Shown here: piece after piece, positions 60,986 to 64,000 of the stretch
Position numbering within the stretch: position 1 is the stretch's first letter
How the letters are laid out: each line of letters opens with the position of its first letter
Assembly (NCBI RefSeq): GCF_029892485.1
Contig: NZ_JARXVG010000019.1
Span: 1 to 64,000, forward strand
Source of the DNA: Variovorax boronicumulans
GTDB lineage: Bacteria; Pseudomonadota; Gammaproteobacteria; Burkholderiales; Burkholderiaceae_C
Length of the DNA: 64,000 nucleotides
Direction: 5' to 3'
Notes under the pieces: model-generated
What the model was told of the DNA's origin: nothing
The model's database searches: none
Seen by the model: only the letters and a program-made list of their open reading frames with translations
Position numbers and translations under genes: made by a program

Positions 60986-63715
60986 ATGAGCACATCGCTG
61001 AAAACACTGATCACCAAGCTCAACGGCAGCGCACGCATGGCCACGCAGCGCGCCGCCAACCTGTGCCTGGCCAACGGCCACTATGAAGTGGATCTGGAAC
61101 ACCTGTTCCTGGCGCTGCTGGAGCAGACCGACAACGACCTCGCGCGCGTGCTGCGCGCCAACCGCATCAGCGCGACCGCGATCCAGTCGGACCTGGAGCG
61201 CGAGATCCAGACCTTCAAGAACGGCAATACGCGCACGCCGGTGTTCTCGCAGCATCTGCAGCAACTGTTCCAGCAGGCGTGGCTGTTGGCTTCGCTCGAT
61301 GCGCACGTGGCGCAGATCCGCTCGGGCCACCTGCTGCTCGCGCTGCTGACCGAGCCCGACCTCGCGCAGCTCGCACAACGCGGCTCGCCGCTCTTCGCGA
61401 AGATCCGCCTTGAAGACCTGAAGCACGACTTCGACAAGCTCACCGATGGTTCGAGCGAAGCGACCGAAGCCGGCGCCTCGGGCGGTGCGGCCACCGAAGG
61501 CGATGCGCAGCAAGCGCCGGCCGATGCGCTGGCCGCGGGCGTGCCCGGCAAGACGCCCGCGCTCGACCAGTTCACCACCAACCTCACGCAGCGCGCACGC
61601 GACGGCGCGCTCGACCCGGTGATCGGCCGCGACACCGAGATCCGCCAAGTCATCGACATCCTGATGCGCCGGCGCCAGAACAATCCCATCCTCACCGGCG
61701 AGGCCGGCGTCGGCAAGACGGCGGTCGTCGAAGGGCTCGCGCTGCGCATCGCGGCGCAGGACGTGCCCGAGTCGCTGCGTGCCGTGGCGCTGCACACGCT
61801 GGACATGGGCCTTCTGCAGGCCGGCGCGAGCGTGAAGGGCGAGTTCGAGAACCGGCTGAAGAACGTGATTGCCGAAGTGAAGAAGAGCCCGCATCCGATC
61901 GTGCTCTTCATCGACGAGGCCCACACCATGATCGGCGCGGGCGGCCAGGCCGGGCAGAGCGACGCGGCCAACCTGCTCAAGCCCGCGCTCGCGCGCGGCG
62001 AGCTGCGCACCATCGCCGCTACCACCTGGGGCGAATACAAGAAATACTTCGAGAAGGACGCGGCGCTCGCACGGCGCTTCCAGGTCGTGAAGGTCGAAGA
62101 GCCCAGCGAGATGCTGGCCGCGGCGATGCTGCGCGGCATGGTGCCGCTGATGGAGAAGCACTTCAACATCCGCGTGCTCGACGAAGCCATCACCGAAGCG
62201 GTGCGCCTGTCGCACCGCTACATCAGCGGACGCCAGTTGCCCGACAAGGCGGTGAGCGTGCTCGACACCGCGTGCGCGAAAGTGGCGCTCGGCCAGAGCG
62301 CGACGCCGGCACTGATCGAGGAAGCGAACCGCGGCCTCGAGCGCATCGAGGCCGAGAGCGCTGCGCTGGTGCGCGACACCGCGGCCGGCGGGCGCCATGA
62401 AGCGCGACAGGCCGAACTGGCGGAACTGAAGGCCGCGCTGCAGGCCGAGCTGGCCGCGAGCCAGCAACGACTTGTCGAGGAGAACGCGCTGGTCGAACGC
62501 ATCCGCGCGCTGCGCGCGCAACGCGATACGTCTGCTGCGCAGGCCGAATCCGAACCCGCAGCCGCGCCGGTGGAAAAGACCCCGGCCCGCGTGGCCGGTC
62601 GCAAGAAGACGGCCGCCCCGGACCCCGAACGCGACCAGCTCGACGCCCTGCTCGCCGAACTGCGCGCATTGCAAGGCACCACGCCGATGGTGCCGCTGCA
62701 GGTCGATGGTCACGTCGTCGCCGAGATCGTCTCGGCCTGGACCGGCGTGCCGCTCGGCCGCATGGTCAAGGACGAGATCAAGACCGTGCGCGCCCTCGAT
62801 ACGCTGCTGGCCGAACGCGTGATCGGCCAGGACCACGCGCTCGCCGCCGTGGCGCAGCGCGTGCGCACCGCCAGCGCGCGACTTGAAGACCCCAACAAGC
62901 CGCGCGGCGTGTTCATGTTCGTCGGCCCCTCGGGCGTGGGCAAGACCGAGACCGCGCTCGCGCTCGCCGACATCCTCTACGGCGGCGAGAAGAAGCTCAT
63001 CACCATCAACATGAGCGAGTACCAGGAGGCGCACAGCGTCTCTGGCCTCAAGGGCTCGCCGCCCGGCTACGTGGGTTACGGCGAAGGCGGCGTGCTGACG
63101 GAAGCCGTGCGCCGCCAGCCCTACAGCGTGGTGCTGCTCGACGAGGTCGAGAAGGCACATCCCGATGTGCTGGAGATGTTCTTCCAGGTGTTCGACAAGG
63201 GCATGATGGACGACGCCGAGGGCCGCGAGATCGACTTTCGCAACACGCTGATCATCCTCACCTCGAACATCGGTTCGTCGCAGATCATGCAGGCGTGCCT
63301 GAACAAGGCCGACGACGAGCGCCCCGCGCCCGACGCGCTGGCCGAGGCGCTGCGCCCCGTGCTCATGAAGGCCTTCAAGCCGGCCTTCCTCGGCCGCATG
63401 AAAGTGGCGCCGTTCTATCCGATCACCGATGCGGTGCTCGAGCAGATCATCGCGCTGAAGCTGGGCCGCATCCGCGACCGCATCGCGACCAACCACAAGG
63501 CGGTGTTCGAGTGGGACGACGCGCTGGTGGAGGCCGTGCTCGCGCGCTGCACCGAGGTCGATTCGGGCGCGCGCAATGTCGATCACATCCTGAACGGCAC
63601 GCTGCTGCCCGAGATCGCGGAGGCCGTGCTCACCCGCATGGCCGACGAGACGCCGCTCGCGAAGATCAAGGCCAGCTGCGCCAAGAGCGGTGAGTTCCGC
63701 TACAGGATCACCTAG
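60986..63715 (+). CDS. clpV: T6SS sheath-recycling AAA+ ATPase ClpV (TssH)
   Basis: A 909-residue ClpB-family unfoldase that disassembles contracted sheaths. It starts MSTSLKTLITKLNGSARMAT, with the TssC-binding N-domain, then AAA domain 1 (Walker A GEAGVGKT at 238-245, Walker B LFIDEAHTM) and AAA domain 2 (Walker A GPSGVGKT at 647-654, Walker B VVLLDEVEKAHPD). The coiled-coil middle is shorter than in ClpB, as expected for ClpV, and a Pro/Ala linker follows it. A second vgrG begins 38 bases later. Confidence 0.97.
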   Translation: MSTSLKTLITKLNGSARMATQRAANLCLANGHYEVDLEHLFLALLEQTDNDLARVLRANRISATAIQSDLEREIQTFKNGNTRTPVFSQHLQQLFQQAWLLASLDAHVAQIRSGHLLLALLTEPDLAQLAQRGSPLFAKIRLEDLKHDFDKLTDGSSEATEAGASGGAATEGDAQQAPADALAAGVPGKTPALDQFTTNLTQRARDGALDPVIGRDTEIRQVIDILMRRRQNNPILTGEAGVGKTAVVEGLALRIAAQDVPESLRAVALHTLDMGLLQAGASVKGEFENRLKNVIAEVKKSPHPIVLFIDEAHTMIGAGGQAGQSDAANLLKPALARGELRTIAATTWGEYKKYFEKDAALARRFQVVKVEEPSEMLAAAMLRGMVPLMEKHFNIRVLDEAITEAVRLSHRYISGRQLPDKAVSVLDTACAKVALGQSATPALIEEANRGLERIEAESAALVRDTAAGGRHEARQAELAELKAALQAELAASQQRLVEENALVERIRALRAQRDTSAAQAESEPAAAPVEKTPARVAGRKKTAAPDPERDQLDALLAELRALQGTTPMVPLQVDGHVVAEIVSAWTGVPLGRMVKDEIKTVRALDTLLAERVIGQDHALAAVAQRVRTASARLEDPNKPRGVFMFVGPSGVGKTETALALADILYGGEKKLITINMSEYQEAHSVSGLKGSPPGYVGYGEGGVLTEAVRRQPYSVVLLDEVEKAHPDVLEMFFQVFDKGMMDDAEGREIDFRNTLIILTSNIGSSQIMQACLNKADDERPAPDALAEALRPVLMKAFKPAFLGRMKVAPFYPITDAVLEQIIALKLGRIRDRIATNHKAVFEWDDALVEAVLARCTEVDSGARNVDHILNGTLLPEIAEAVLTRMADETPLAKIKASCAKSGEFRYRIT

Positions 63716-63753
63716 GCGCTGCGGCGGTTCGGGTCAAAGGGAGAACCAGAGAC

Positions 63754-64000
63754 ATGACGGACTTCAATTCGGCTTCGCTCGGCGCGCAATTGCGTGCGGG
63801 CGCGACGGGCACCTTGCAGCAGGATCGGCTGCTGGTGCTGCATACGCCGCTGGGTGACAACAAGCTGTTGGCCGAGCGCCTGGACGGCATCGAGTCGCTG
63901 GACGATGGCGGTTTTCGCTTCGAACTCACGGCGTTGAGCGACGATGCGCACATCGAACTCAAGACCCTCATGGGCCAGGGCGTGCGCCTCGATCTGCAGA
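63754..64000 (+). CDS. vgrG: VgrG spike protein, N-terminal fragment (window edge)
   Basis: The first 82 residues of a second VgrG, cut by the window end. The ATG at 63754 follows GGGAGA. The recognisable gp27-like start is RLLVLHTPLGDNKLLAERLDGIESL followed by FRFELTALSDDAHIELKTLMGQ. The sequence is distinct from the minus-strand vgrG, so the locus has at least two spike proteins. The downstream end, and any effector, lie outside. Confidence 0.9.
   Translation, partial: MTDFNSASLGAQLRAGATGTLQQDRLLVLHTPLGDNKLLAERLDGIESLDDGGFRFELTALSDDAHIELKTLMGQGVRLDLQ

Noticed and set aside
60977..63586. A minus-strand frame of 869 codons opposite clpV
   Set aside because: Antisense shadow of clpV; the frame has no credible start or domain.

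Overview
The window is high-GC DNA (about two thirds G+C by eye) from a betaproteobacterium of the order Burkholderiales. It is most like the Comamonadaceae and specifically Variovorax. The ribosomal protein sequences, a permease-less EIIA-HPr-EI cluster, a DUF1275 protein and a complete type VI secretion system (T6SS) all fit that placement, which is an inference from protein recognition and not from a search. No tRNA, rRNA, CRISPR array, transposase or integrase was seen, and no gene-free stretch exceeds about 250 bases.

Region 1 (1-8.6 kb) is translation machinery. It starts inside tuf, continues through rpsJ, and then a strong terminator and a 2.4-kb insertion carrying two exported-protein genes split the S10 operon. 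The remainder (rplC, rplD, rplW, rplB, rpsS, rplV, rpsC, rplP, rpmC, rpsQ) has its own promoter and a structured leader and ends at a terminator. Region 2 (8.6-12.3 kb) holds small redox and periplasmic genes: peroxiredoxin, a GNAT acetyltransferase, cytochrome b561 divergent from cytochrome c', a TlpA-like thioredoxin and a lipoprotein. Region 3 (12.3-15.7 kb) is a regulatory PTS (EIIA, HPr, EI) plus a DUF1275 protein. Region 4 (15.7-19.5 kb) is an envelope-stress style unit: a small exported protein, a Spy/CpxP-like protein, a DUF4260 protein, an OmpR-type regulator and its kinase. Two near-identical 44-bp elements sit at the same distance upstream of the two exported-protein genes. Region 5 (19.5-26.1 kb) is an oxidoreductase and a four-gene chaperone-usher fimbrial operon. 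Region 6 (26.1-31.5 kb) is mixed: a small unknown, a DMT exporter, an AraC regulator, an ArsB/NhaD-type permease coupled to an acyl-CoA synthetase, and a YidB-like protein.

Region 7 (31.5 kb to the end) is a T6SS locus. On the minus strand lies vgrG, a phospholipase-D effector, an unknown exported protein and a Tli4-like immunity protein, in visibly lower-GC DNA. Next come a membrane-anchored M15 peptidase (TagX-like), PAAR, an unknown membrane protein, tssM, tagF and an OmpA-family protein (plus strand). These are followed by tssA-tssL-tssK-tssJ (minus strand) and a TPR lipoprotein, tssB, tssC, hcp, tssE, tssF, tssG, clpV and the start of a second vgrG (plus strand). All thirteen core components are present: baseplate E, F, G, K and A; membrane complex J, L, M; sheath B, C; tube Hcp; spike VgrG; unfoldase ClpV.

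The points most worth following up are the split S10 operon with its new leader, the repeated putative regulator-binding element, the vgrG-effector-immunity module with its VgrG C-terminal extension, and the uncharacterised T6SS-linked proteins.
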